Positions 26,050 through 34,083 of a stretch of DNA of 64,000 nucleotides are shown here, in pieces; position 1 is the stretch's first letter, and every line of letters begins with the position of its first letter. The notes under the pieces were generated by a model. That model did not search any database and was not told the origin of the DNA. It saw only the letters and a list, made by a program, of their open reading frames with translations. The position numbers and the translations under genes were made by a program. The DNA comes from Pseudoxanthomonas sacheonensis (lineage in GTDB: Bacteria; Pseudomonadota; Gammaproteobacteria; Xanthomonadales; Xanthomonadaceae): assembly GCF_010093305.1 (NCBI RefSeq), contig NZ_PDWS01000008.1, positions 1-64,000 on the forward strand, in the 5' to 3' direction.

Positions 26050-26565
26050 ATGAGCGATACCCTTTCCATGTACCAGGCCACCGTACCGGTCGGCCAGCGC
26101 GCGCTGCGCAATCTGCGCCAGTTGCTGGCCAAGGGCGAGGCCCATGCGCAAGCGCAGGGCTATGACGCCGGCGTGCTGCTGCAGACGCGGCTGTACCCGA
26201 ACATGTTTCCGCTGTTGCGCCAGGTGCAGATCGCCACCGACGGCGCCAAGAACGCCGCCGCGCGGTTGGCGGGCGTGGAAGCCTTGCGTTTCGAAGACGA
26301 CGAAACCACGTTCGCCCAGCTTTACGATCGCCTGGATCGCGCCATCGAATACCTGGGTACCTTCACCCCGGAGCAGTTCGTGGGGAGCGAGGCCCGCCCG
26401 ATCTCGGTGCCGCGCCGCGACAAGGAGCCGCTCAGCTTCGATGGCCGCACTTATCTGCTGAGTTTCGTCACTCCCAATCTGTATTTCCATGTCGCCACCG
26501 CGTACGCGATCCTGCGCCACGCCGGCGTGCCGCTGGGCAAGGCGGCCTATCTCGGCGGCAGCTGA
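26050..26565 (+). CDS. DUF1993 family protein (copy 1)
   Basis: A 171-residue protein of the DUF1993 family, a DinB-like four-helix bundle of unknown activity: MSDTLSMYQATVPVGQRALR at the N-terminus, QTRLYPNMFPLLRQVQIATD in the middle and FHVATAYAILRHAGVPLGKA at the end. A homologous gene lies 0.6 kb away on the other strand (27186-27695), with apt between them, so they probably arose by duplication. The ATG is supported by an AAAGC-rich leader only. Confidence 0.85.
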   Translation: MSDTLSMYQATVPVGQRALRNLRQLLAKGEAHAQAQGYDAGVLLQTRLYPNMFPLLRQVQIATDGAKNAAARLAGVEALRFEDDETTFAQLYDRLDRAIEYLGTFTPEQFVGSEARPISVPRRDKEPLSFDGRTYLLSFVTPNLYFHVATAYAILRHAGVPLGKAAYLGGS

Positions 26566-26571
26566 GGATTC

Positions 26572-27090
26572 CTAGAACGCCGCTGTCGCCCACAGCGGCG
26601 CCGGATCGGTCCAGTTCTTGCGCGCGTCCAGGAACCCGAGTTCCAACAGTACGGCCGCGCCGACGACTTCGGCGCCCTGTTGCCGGGTCAAGGCCAGCGC
26701 CGCTTTCAACGTGCCCCCGGTGGCCAATACGTCGTCGACTACTATCACGCGCGCGCCGGGCGGCAACGCATCGGCGTGGATCTGCAGGCGGTCGCTGCCG
26801 TATTCCAGCGCGTAGTCCAGCGACAGCGTGCGCGCCGGCAGTTTGCCGGGTTTGCGCACCGGTACGAAGCCGGTGCCCAGCTCGCGGGCCAACGCAGCGC
26901 CGAGAATGAAGCCACGCGATTCGATGCCGACGACGGCATCCAGGTTTATTCCACGCCATGGCGCAGCCATTTCCTCGATCGCGGCGGCGAAGGCGTCGGC
27001 ATCGGCCAGCACCGGAGTGATGTCCTTGAACAGGATGCCGGGATTGGGAAAGTCGGGGACATCGCGGAGCAGCGTTTGCCAGGAAGACAT
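26572..27090 (-). CDS. apt: Adenine phosphoribosyltransferase
   Basis: Purine salvage enzyme forming AMP from adenine and PRPP; 172 aa, normal length. The N-terminal [20 protein letters not shown], the [14 protein letters not shown] segment and the PRPP-binding loop [13 protein letters not shown] are all present. It stands convergent with DUF1993 copy 1 with only six bases between stops. The next gene upstream on its strand is DUF1993 copy 2, with 95 bases between, so it likely has its own promoter. Confidence 0.95.
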   Translation of the reverse strand: MSSWQTLLRDVPDFPNPGILFKDITPVLADADAFAAAIEEMAAPWRGINLDAVVGIESRGFILGAALARELGTGFVPVRKPGKLPARTLSLDYALEYGSDRLQIHADALPPGARVIVVDDVLATGGTLKAALALTRQQGAEVVGAAVLLELGFLDARKNWTDPAPLWATAAF

Positions 27091-27185
27091 CGAAGGTTCC
27101 GTTTGGGGCGACGGAGAATGCTAAACCGTCGCCGTGCCGCGTGCCTGTCTGCGTTGCTGCCGTTGCCGCCCGTCCGCGCCGCCGG

Positions 27186-27695
27186 TCAGGCGAACGGCCC
27201 CAGATAATCCAGCTTTCCGATCTGCACGCCCTGATGGCGCAGGATGCCGTGCGCGGTGGCGAGGTAGAAATAGAAGTTGGGCAGCACGAAAGTCAGCAGG
27301 TATTCCTCGCCGGTGAGCGTGGCCTGCATCTTGCCGAATTTCAGGACGACCTCGCGCGCCGCGCTGTCTTCCAGTTGGGCGGGCTCCACGCTGGCGAAGA
27401 AATCGAGCGTGTCGCCGATGCGCTGCCGCAACTCGGCGAAGGTGGTTTCGGTATCGGGAAAGCTGGGCGCGGGTATGCCGGCCAGGCGCACGATCGCATT
27501 CTTGGAAGTATCGCTGGCGCGCTGCACCTGGCCGGCCAGCGGCAACATGTCGGGCGACAGCCGCGCCTGCACCAGTATCTCCGGTTCCAGGCCGTTGGCC
27601 TGCGCATGCGCGTCAGCTTTGTCCAAATAAGCGGAGAGCACGCCGAAGCCGCGCACGAAGGCGGGGATGGACAGGCGATACATGGAAAGGGACAT
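27186..27695 (-). CDS. DUF1993 family protein (copy 2)
   Basis: A 169-residue paralogue of the gene at 26050: MSLSMYRLSIPAFVRGFGVL, then VQARLSPDMLPLAGQVQRAS and FYLATAHGILRHQGVQIGKL line up directly with copy 1. The start at 27695 has GGAGAA just ahead of the ATG; the open frame extends further upstream without signal. Function is unknown; the DinB-like fold of the family often binds a metal, but the ligands cannot be stated here. Confidence 0.85.
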   Translation of the reverse strand: MSLSMYRLSIPAFVRGFGVLSAYLDKADAHAQANGLEPEILVQARLSPDMLPLAGQVQRASDTSKNAIVRLAGIPAPSFPDTETTFAELRQRIGDTLDFFASVEPAQLEDSAAREVVLKFGKMQATLTGEEYLLTFVLPNFYFYLATAHGILRHQGVQIGKLDYLGPFA

Positions 27696-27818
27696 GGCAT
27701 TCTCCGGGCCGGAAAACAGGAATACGCGACCTGCAGGCCGCGCGCTTTCCCGCCAAGATACTAGGGCCCGTGCCGACAGCGTTAGCAAGCCTTGCGACGA
27801 AGGCGTCCGCGCCGCCGA

Positions 27819-28220
27819 TCAGGCATGCGCCACGTTGCGGACCTTGCGCGCTTCCATGGCGCGCAGCGGCGGTAGTGCAGCCGCTACTTTGCGTGTTCCC
27901 AGGCAAGGCTCCCCGGACTGTATCCGTTGCCACACCGCTTTGACGATTCTTTCCACCGAGCGCCATTCGATACGCTGCGGTAGTGGAAATTGCCGCAGGT
28001 AGCGTTCCTTCAGGGCGGGGAACAGCAATTTCAATTCGTCGCGGTGGTGGTACAGATAACAGTCGTAGGCGAACTTGATCGCCGGCACATAGACTTCGTA
28101 CGCAAGCCCTTGGCGATGGAACGGCATCCTGCGGTAGCAGCGCCGCCAGTATTCGAGCTCTACTTCGATGTCCAGGGCTACCTGCTGCGGAGCCGCGTGC
28201 GTATCGAGGAACGGACCCAT
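27819..28220 (-). CDS. Hypothetical protein (133 aa)
   Basis: A basic, aromatic-rich cytoplasmic protein without recognisable domain, starting MGPFLDTHAAPQQVALDIEV. ATG 28220 has GAAGGAGA as ribosome site, supporting the gene and this start against a longer version. The middle is rich in Tyr and Arg (ELEYWRRCYRRMPFHRQGLA) and probably helical. No transmembrane segments. It is divergent from the two small genes at 28.4-29.0 kb. Confidence 0.6.
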   Translation of the reverse strand: MGPFLDTHAAPQQVALDIEVELEYWRRCYRRMPFHRQGLAYEVYVPAIKFAYDCYLYHHRDELKLLFPALKERYLRQFPLPQRIEWRSVERIVKAVWQRIQSGEPCLGTRKVAAALPPLRAMEARKVRNVAHA

Positions 28221-28451
28221 GGTCTCTCCTTCACATGCGCACTCGTGTCCTTCGCTTTTCAAGGATTTCGCGTGGCATCGTGATGTTCACGATCCCCCCT
28301 GTACTCAATCAAAACGGGAATAGCACATACACCGGCCAAGTTCCGCTGCCAGCCGACGAACGGGCGGACATGCCGCTGCAACAACTGCGCGCGAACATGC
28401 CGACGCAAGCCGCGACGCCTGCGCTTGCATGTTCGTTGCGGGAGAAAAGAC

Positions 28452-28664
28452 ATGCAGAGAGTACTGTTCACCATCACCGCCAGCTACAACGGCTGGCAGG
28501 TGCGCGATGAGCTCAGAAACCGTGACTGGTTCGAGCAATTGGAAGATGCGGTGGCTTCCGCCAACACCCTCGCCCATACCCGGTACGTGCTGACCGGTCA
28601 TTCGACCGGCGTATTGGTCGAGGTGGGGCAGGGCGATACCGTCATGCGCGTGCGGCACGGCTGA
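28452..28664 (+). CDS. Small hypothetical protein (70 aa)
   Basis: Seventy residues beginning MQRVLFTITASYNGWQVRDE; GGGAGAA precedes the ATG. The pattern (beta strand with NGWQV, helix EQLEDAVASANTLAHTRYVL, strand STGVLVEVG) resembles short DUF2188-type stress-associated proteins, but the similarity is weak. It may be expressed together with the next 70-residue gene 100 bases downstream. Confidence 0.55.
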   Translation: MQRVLFTITASYNGWQVRDELRNRDWFEQLEDAVASANTLAHTRYVLTGHSTGVLVEVGQGDTVMRVRHG

Positions 28665-28764
28665 ATTCTGGGTGCGTTACGTAAAGGTGAAGGAATTTTC
28701 ACTTGGCGATGAAGCTTGCGCGGGTAGGGTTGGACGCCCCGGTGCCCCGACACAGGAGCATGAG

Positions 28765-28977
28765 ATGAACAGCGAATATTTCTTCGCGCAGGATCAGGCC
28801 GGCAGCCTGCAGCGGGTCCATGTGGTCCGTCATTCCGGCACGCCCCACGAGGGCGGAGCCAACGCGAAACGGAGCGCCGCTTACGCGCTGGACGACGGCA
28901 GGCCGCTGCGGCGTATCGACAACGACACTTTCCAGATTCTGGATACCGGCGCGCTGGTCACCCTGGTGCGCGACTGA
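28765..28977 (+). CDS. Small hypothetical protein (70 aa)
   Basis: Seventy residues beginning MNSEYFFAQDQAGSLQRVHV with AGGAG six bases ahead of the ATG. The rest (PLRRIDNDTFQILDTGALVT) suggests a short beta-rich fold. It is not related in sequence to the 70-residue neighbour. Function unknown. Confidence 0.55.
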   Translation: MNSEYFFAQDQAGSLQRVHVVRHSGTPHEGGANAKRSAAYALDDGRPLRRIDNDTFQILDTGALVTLVRD

Positions 28978-29132
28978 GGCGCAGGTGCGCGCCACGGACA
29001 GGCAGGCGACACCTGCACGTGTCCCCTGCGAAGCCGGCATTCATCGTTTCATTCGTGTCCTCCTGCCCGCCGGTGACCTTCGGGCAGCGGCATGCGAAGC
29101 TATGCGCATCGCCTCGGAACGAAGGAATGCGT

Positions 29133-30038
29133 ATGCAATTTGGAATGGTGGGCCTGGGCCGCATGGGCGCCAACATGGCCGAACGGCTGGTGCGGGGCGG
29201 ACATGCTGCGGTGGGGTTCGACCCCAGCCCCGAGGCGCGCGCGCTGGCCGCCGGCAAAGGCATTTCACCAGCGGCATCGCTGGCCGAACTGGTGGGCCGA
29301 CTTGCTGCGCCGCGTGTGCTCTGGCTGATGGTGCCGGCCGGAAAGATCGTAGACGACACCCTGGCGGAGCTGTTGCCATTGCTTTCGCGCGATGACGTGG
29401 TGGTCGATGGCGGCAATTCTTTCTACAAAGACACCATGCGCCGCGGCGAGATGCTGGCGGCGCAGGGCGTGCATTACGTCGATTGCGGCACCAGCGGCGG
29501 GGTGTGGGGGCTGGCCGAGGGCTACAGCCTGATGATCGGCGGAGAAACCGCCGCGGTGGAACGGTTGCGGCCCATCTTCGCCGCCCTGGCGCCGGCACCC
29601 GACCGCGGCTGGGGCAGGGTGGGGCCCGGCGGCTCCGGGCACTTCACCAAGATGGTCCACAACGGCATCGAATACGGGCTGATGCAGGCTTACGCCGAGG
29701 GCTTCGCGATCATGCAGCACAAGGCCGATTTCGCGCTGGACCTGCACCAGATCGCCGAGATCTGGCGCGAGGGCAGCGTGGTGCGCTCCTGGCTGCTCGA
29801 CCTGACCGCCGATGCCCTGGGCAAGAACCCGCAGCTGGCCGGCATAGCGCCCTACGTGGAAGATTCTGGCGAGGGCCGCTGGACCGCGGCCGAAGCCATC
29901 GATCTCAACGTCTCCGCACCCGTCATCACCCTGTCGCTGCTGGAGCGCTTGCGCTCGCGCGACAGCGATTCCTTCGCCGACAAGCTGCTGGCGGCCATGC
30001 GCAACGAATTCGGCGGCCACAAGATCAAGGCGGGGTAA
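29133..30038 (+). CDS. gnd: 6-phosphogluconate dehydrogenase, decarboxylating (short form)
   Basis: Oxidises 6-phosphogluconate to ribulose 5-phosphate and CO2. It is the short (301 aa) GntZ/YqeC-type enzyme, usually NAD-preferring. It starts MQFGMVGLGRMGANMAERLV (Rossmann GxGxxG), has VVVDGGNSFYKDT, the signature YVDCGTSGGVWGLAEGYSLM, and the substrate Lys/Asn in GHFTKMVHNGIEYGLMQAYA. ATG 29133 is used because GAAGGA lies just before; the frame is open upstream. It is monocistronic; the next gene is a histidine kinase on the same strand 168 bases later. Confidence 0.92.
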   Translation: MQFGMVGLGRMGANMAERLVRGGHAAVGFDPSPEARALAAGKGISPAASLAELVGRLAAPRVLWLMVPAGKIVDDTLAELLPLLSRDDVVVDGGNSFYKDTMRRGEMLAAQGVHYVDCGTSGGVWGLAEGYSLMIGGETAAVERLRPIFAALAPAPDRGWGRVGPGGSGHFTKMVHNGIEYGLMQAYAEGFAIMQHKADFALDLHQIAEIWREGSVVRSWLLDLTADALGKNPQLAGIAPYVEDSGEGRWTAAEAIDLNVSAPVITLSLLERLRSRDSDSFADKLLAAMRNEFGGHKIKAG

Positions 30039-30206
30039 AGGGCCCCGCCCGGGGGCGTCGCCAGCCCGTCAGCGGCCGCCTGCGGGCCTCGCAACGGCCC
30101 TGATTGGCGGGTTTCATCGCCGCATCCCGGGTTTCGTCGCAGTGGACAATACAGGCGCGCGGTGCAGGATTACTCTCCACCGCACTCCAGAACGTCGGGA
30201 CCTTCC

Positions 30207-31460
30207 GTGAAAACCAGCTTCTTCTTCGTCTTCCGCATCGCCGCCGCTTGGACGTTCGCGTACATCCTGTTGCTGATGGTCTGGAACGGCGTCTTCAACG
30301 GCAATTCGCCGGACGGTCTGTTCTTTCTCCTGTTCGTCGTGACGCTGGGGTTCGTGATCGCCGGAGCGGTCTCCCACATCCGCCGCATCCGTCTGATCGC
30401 AGGCCGCATCGATCCGGGCACGTTGGCCAATCGCCATTCCCGTCAGGTGGAGATTCCGCTCGAGGCCGGCGAGGCTTTCGACCTGGTCGATGCCGCCGTC
30501 CGCGAACTGCCGCGTTCGGAAGAGATCGAGAGCGCACGCGACAGTCTGCAGGTGCGCTCCAAAGTCACGCGTCTCAATCCCTACAGCACCAAGAGCCCGG
30601 GCCGCTTCAATCCGCTGTACTGGATCCACATCAAACGCAACCAGATCCTGGCCACGGTGACGCCACGCGACGGCACCAGCAGCGTAAGCCTGGTGTGCGA
30701 ACCGGAAAGCGGCGCGTGGAGCGACTGGTTCAAAGTGGACGACGGCACCAACCTTGAGAACGCAGAGGCCATCACCCGCGCCATTACCCGCCGCGTGGCC
30801 GAGCACCGCCGCAACGAACAGGCCGCCGCGCAGCAGACCGTCACCGAGAAGGAACTGACCGTCGCCAAGCTGAGCCTGCTGCACGCGCAGGTGGAACCGC
30901 ATTTCCTTTACAACACCCTGGCCAGCGCGCAGTACCTGACCCGCAGCGATCCGGCGCGCGCCGACGAGATGCTGGGCAATCTGATCACTTACCTGCGCCA
31001 TTCGTTGCCGCGCACGGAAGATTCGCTGTCCACGCTGGGAGAGGAACTGGAACGCGCGCGCGCCTATCTGGAAATCCTCAAGATCCGCATGGGCACGCGT
31101 CTCAACCTGCAGATCGAAGTGCCCGATGCGCTGAAATCCATTCCGTTCCCCGCGATGATGCTGCAGACGCTGGTGGAGAATGCGATCAAGCATGGCCTGG
31201 AGCCTAAATCCGGCGGCGGCACCGTATGGATCATCGCCCGCACTATCGACGGCATGTTGGCGGTCACGGTGGCCGACGACGGACAAGGTTTCAATGCGGG
31301 AAGCAGCGGTACCGGCATCGGTTTGAAGAACGTGCGCGAGCGTTTGCGCCTGGCCTACGGCGGAGCCGCTTCGTTCTCCATCGTCGCCAATTTCCCCAGC
31401 GGCGTGGCCGCGACCATCAACATTCCCAGCGAAGCTGCGCAGGAAGTCGACCATGTTTAA
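30207..31460 (+). CDS. LytS/YehU-type sensor histidine kinase
   Basis: Inner-membrane sensor kinase of about 417 aa with two N-terminal helices (FRIAAAWTFAYILLLMV and LFFLLFVVTLGFVIAGAV), a central variable domain, the His_kinase (5TM/LytS) box with the phospho-accepting histidine in AQVEPHFLYNTLASAQYL (about 232), and an HATPase_c domain (TLVENAIKHGLEP, ADDGQGF, GIGLKNVRERL). GTG 30207 is chosen for the KTSFFFVF membrane start; GTG 30162 is an alternative. The end overlaps the LytTR response regulator by eight bases. Confidence 0.88.
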   Translation: MKTSFFFVFRIAAAWTFAYILLLMVWNGVFNGNSPDGLFFLLFVVTLGFVIAGAVSHIRRIRLIAGRIDPGTLANRHSRQVEIPLEAGEAFDLVDAAVRELPRSEEIESARDSLQVRSKVTRLNPYSTKSPGRFNPLYWIHIKRNQILATVTPRDGTSSVSLVCEPESGAWSDWFKVDDGTNLENAEAITRAITRRVAEHRRNEQAAAQQTVTEKELTVAKLSLLHAQVEPHFLYNTLASAQYLTRSDPARADEMLGNLITYLRHSLPRTEDSLSTLGEELERARAYLEILKIRMGTRLNLQIEVPDALKSIPFPAMMLQTLVENAIKHGLEPKSGGGTVWIIARTIDGMLAVTVADDGQGFNAGSSGTGIGLKNVRERLRLAYGGAASFSIVANFPSGVAATINIPSEAAQEVDHV

Positions 31461-32220
31461 GTGCGTCATCGCCGAAGACGAAGAGCTGCTTCGGAACGAG
31501 TTGTCGAAACTGGTTTCAGAAGCCTGGCCGGGGTTGCGCATAGTCGCCGAATGCGAGGACGGCGGCGCAGCGCTGGAGGCCATCGCCGAGCACCAGCCGG
31601 AGGTGGCTTTCCTAGACATCCGCATGCCCGGCCTGACCGGCCTCGAAGTCGCCGCCGCCGCGGCCGAGGCCAGCCCGAAGACGCAGATCGTATTCGTGAC
31701 CGCTTACGACCAGTACGCGATCGACGCCTTCGACAAGGGCGCGGTGGACTACCTGCTCAAGCCCATCGCGCCCGAACGCCTGGCCGCGACCGTGCAACGC
31801 CTGCAGGCGCGCATCGCGCAGGGCAATCCCGATGCCGATGCGCTGGCCGCGCTGGTCAGGCAATTGGGGGCGCGCCTGCAGCCTGCGGCGGCCGAGCCGC
31901 TGGTCTGGATCACCGCCAGCGCTGGCAAGGACACGCGGCTGATCATGGTCGACGATGTCGCCTACTTCCAGGCCGACCACAAGTACACCGTGGTGATGAC
32001 CGCCGAAGGCGAGTCGTTGTTGCGCAAACCCATCCGCGAACTGCTGGAAGTGCTGGACCCGGCGATCTTCAAGCAGATCCACCGCTCCACCATCGTCAAT
32101 CTGAAAGCGATCGCTTCCATCGCGCGCGACGATACCGGCAAAGGCACGGTGAGGCTGAAGTCCAGGCCGGAAACGCTCACGGTGAGCCAGCCGTTCATGA
32201 CTCTGTTCCGGAATATGTAG
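31453..32220 (+). CDS. LytTR-family response regulator
   Basis: Partner of the overlapping histidine kinase; 255 aa. The receiver domain has the acidic pair AEDEE, the phospho-acceptor Asp in FLDIRMPGLTG (about 55), the Thr/Ala of FVTAYDQYAIDAFDKGAVDY, and the Lys in LLKPIAP. The C-terminal LytTR DNA-binding domain contains VAYFQADHKYTVVMT and IHRSTIVNLKAI. The target promoters are not known; LytTR sites consist of paired short direct repeats, and none was recognised here. Confidence 0.92.
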   Translation: MFKCVIAEDEELLRNELSKLVSEAWPGLRIVAECEDGGAALEAIAEHQPEVAFLDIRMPGLTGLEVAAAAAEASPKTQIVFVTAYDQYAIDAFDKGAVDYLLKPIAPERLAATVQRLQARIAQGNPDADALAALVRQLGARLQPAAAEPLVWITASAGKDTRLIMVDDVAYFQADHKYTVVMTAEGESLLRKPIRELLEVLDPAIFKQIHRSTIVNLKAIASIARDDTGKGTVRLKSRPETLTVSQPFMTLFRNM

Positions 32221-32319
32221 GTCAGCGGAAATATCGTCGCGTCGATGAGCGCGCGCCTTCACGGCCCGCTACGCGCCGGCGGTTACGTTGCCACCTCCGA
32301 GCGGACAGGAGGAAGCGAC

Positions 32320-32607
32320 ATGACCAGGATCGCCGAACGCGTTCACCAGGACCAGGCCGAGATCGCGGCCATCGAAGCACGCATCGCCGAGCTGGACGAT
32401 GAGGCCATCGTCGAAGTCACGCTGACCGACGGCGCGCGCTACAAAGGTACCGTCACCGCGCGGCCCTCCGTGCAGACGTTCCGCGACGCGCAGGGCAACG
32501 AAGGCGCCAATTCGTTGTTGCGGCTTGACGATCTGGACCATCCCGGGCAATCGCATTATCTGTGGCTGGACAGGATTGCCGAGGTGCGGCATTTGGGCAG
32601 CGCATGA
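32320..32607 (+). CDS. DUF3247 Sm-like small protein
   Basis: A 95-residue protein with AGGAGG nine bases before the ATG. A helical start (RIAERVHQDQAEIAAIEARI) is followed by a five-strand segment (IVEVTLTDGARYKGTVTARP, then SHYLWLDRIAEVRHLG). This matches the DUF3247 family known in Xanthomonas, where a crystal structure shows an Sm-like barrel. RNA binding has been suggested by fold only. Family assignment is from memory of the pattern. Confidence 0.72.
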   Translation: MTRIAERVHQDQAEIAAIEARIAELDDEAIVEVTLTDGARYKGTVTARPSVQTFRDAQGNEGANSLLRLDDLDHPGQSHYLWLDRIAEVRHLGSA

Positions 32608-32639
32608 CTCGTGTCCGGTCCTAAGGCCAACTGTCCGAT

Positions 32640-32702
32640 GTAGAGCCGAGCTTGCTCGGCTGCCTTTGCCTTCAGACGAAGAGCAGCCGAGCGAGGGCTG
32701 TA
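32640..32702. repeat. Inverted repeat with GCCGAGC/GCTCGGC arms
   Basis: GTAGAGCCGAGCTTGCTCGG on the left is itself a small hairpin (GCCGAGC TT GCTCGGC) and pairs with GCAGCCGAGCGAGGGCTGTA on the right. It belongs to the same class of intergenic hairpin elements as the others in this window and directly abuts the next one. Confidence 0.6.
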
Positions 32703-32779
32703 GGCTGGGTTGGCTCCACTAACCCAGCGCCTTTGCGTGCCCCAAGCGGTGCTGGGTTGATGAGGCCAACCCAGCCTAC
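32700..32779. repeat. GTAGGCTGGGTTGGC inverted repeat
   Basis: A perfect 15-base inverted repeat GTAGGCTGGGTTGGC (32700-32714) and GCCAACCCAGCCTAC (32765-32779), with an inner pair AACCCAGCGC/GTGCTGGGTT. It follows the preceding repeat without gap. At 32826-32855 a further piece, CAGATCCCTCACTGCGTTCG, looks like a member of another dispersed repeat. The rest of the 32608-32888 spacer has no coding signs. Confidence 0.65.
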
Positions 32780-32888
32780 GGATTTTCTTGGGGTGCTTGG
32801 GATTTGCCGGCTGGGCAGGTGTAGCAGATCCCTCACTGCGTTCGGGATGACAAGGTTCTATTCTTCCGGCGTCACCCAGTCGGTGCTG

Positions 32889-33956
32889 CTAGGCCTGCAC
32901 GCATGCAAGCTCGCGACCCGTGCCTGCGCTTTCCTTCGCCAATTGCAGCAACGCCATCACCTGCAACGCTTCGTCGGTGGTCACAGGCGGCGGCAGGCCT
33001 TCGACGATGGCCGCGTGCATGGCTTGGTAGTAGCGCCGGTAGTCACCGGCGAGGCCCGGCACGGGATTGGTGCGGATGCCATCGGTGGCGGCCTGATGCA
33101 GTTCGCCCGGACGCCTGTCGCGTCCCCAGTCGCCGCTGCCGGGCACGGCGCCGTCGCGCAATGCGGCTTCCTGCCCATCCATGCCGTACTTGAGATAGCT
33201 GCCGCGCGTGCCGTGCACGGCGAAGCGCAGTCCGTTCGCCGGGACCAGCGACCCCGCATGCAGCAGCGCGCGCCGCTGGGGATAGCGCAGCAACACGTGG
33301 AAGTAATCGTCGGCCTGCGCGGCCTCGCGCTGACGACCGATGTCGGCGAACACCGCCACCGGCATGCCGAACAGCTGCAGCGCCTGGTCCAGCAGATGCG
33401 GGCCCAGGTCGTACCACAGGCCGGAGCCCGGCAGGTCGCGCTCGCGCCAGCGGTCGGCGACTTGCGGACGGTAGCGGTCGAAGTGCGAATGCAGTTCGCT
33501 GACTTCGCCCAGCGCGCCGTTGTCGACCAGCGAGCGCAAGGTCAGGAAGTCCGCGTCCCAGCGCCGGTTCTGGAATACGCTGACGATGCGTTCCGCGCGG
33601 GCGGCATGGGCGATGACCTGTTGCGCTTCGGCCAGGTCCAGCGCGAACGGCTTGTCCACCACCACGTGCTTGCCGCGCGCCAGCGCCGCGATGGCGAGCG
33701 GGGCGTGCGTCTGGTTCGGTGTCGCTATCACCACCAGATCGATGTCCGCGTCGGCGAACGCGGCTCCGGCCTCGGCGACCACGCGCATGTCCGACCAATC
33801 GGCCAGCACCTTGGCCGCGTCGCTGGACACTATCGTATGCAGGCGCAACCCGGGGGTGTTGGCGATCAAAGGCGCATGGAAGACCTTGCCGACGAAGCCG
33901 TAACCCACCAGCGCCACATTGAGTATCCGTTCCAGCTGCCAGCCCTCTCGCACCAC
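32889..33956 (-). CDS. Gfo/Idh/MocA family oxidoreductase
   Basis: NAD(P)-dependent dehydrogenase of about 355 aa, probably acting on a sugar or sugar derivative. The N-terminal Rossmann domain opens with LNVALVGYGFVGKVFHAPLI; the conserved VVVDKPFALDLAEAQQV has the EKP-like catalytic Lys; the C-terminal part GSGLWYDLGPHLLDQALQLF carries the DxxxH motif. Overall close to E. coli YdgJ. The GTG at 33956 gives a short leader MVREGWQLER; a start nearer ILNVALVGYG is possible. Its substrate is not known. Confidence 0.85.
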   Translation of the reverse strand: MVREGWQLERILNVALVGYGFVGKVFHAPLIANTPGLRLHTIVSSDAAKVLADWSDMRVVAEAGAAFADADIDLVVIATPNQTHAPLAIAALARGKHVVVDKPFALDLAEAQQVIAHAARAERIVSVFQNRRWDADFLTLRSLVDNGALGEVSELHSHFDRYRPQVADRWRERDLPGSGLWYDLGPHLLDQALQLFGMPVAVFADIGRQREAAQADDYFHVLLRYPQRRALLHAGSLVPANGLRFAVHGTRGSYLKYGMDGQEAALRDGAVPGSGDWGRDRRPGELHQAATDGIRTNPVPGLAGDYRRYYQAMHAAIVEGLPPPVTTDEALQVMALLQLAKESAGTGRELACVQA

Positions 33957-34083
33957 GGCAAATGCCGCGCGCCTAGTCTAATCCTCGTGCCCTGGCCCAG
34001 CCGTGAGTATCGTCGCCTTCGGAAGAGCCGCCCCACCGCCGAACTGGCATGATGTCGCACGCCCCAAGCTGGAGCCGTGCCGC

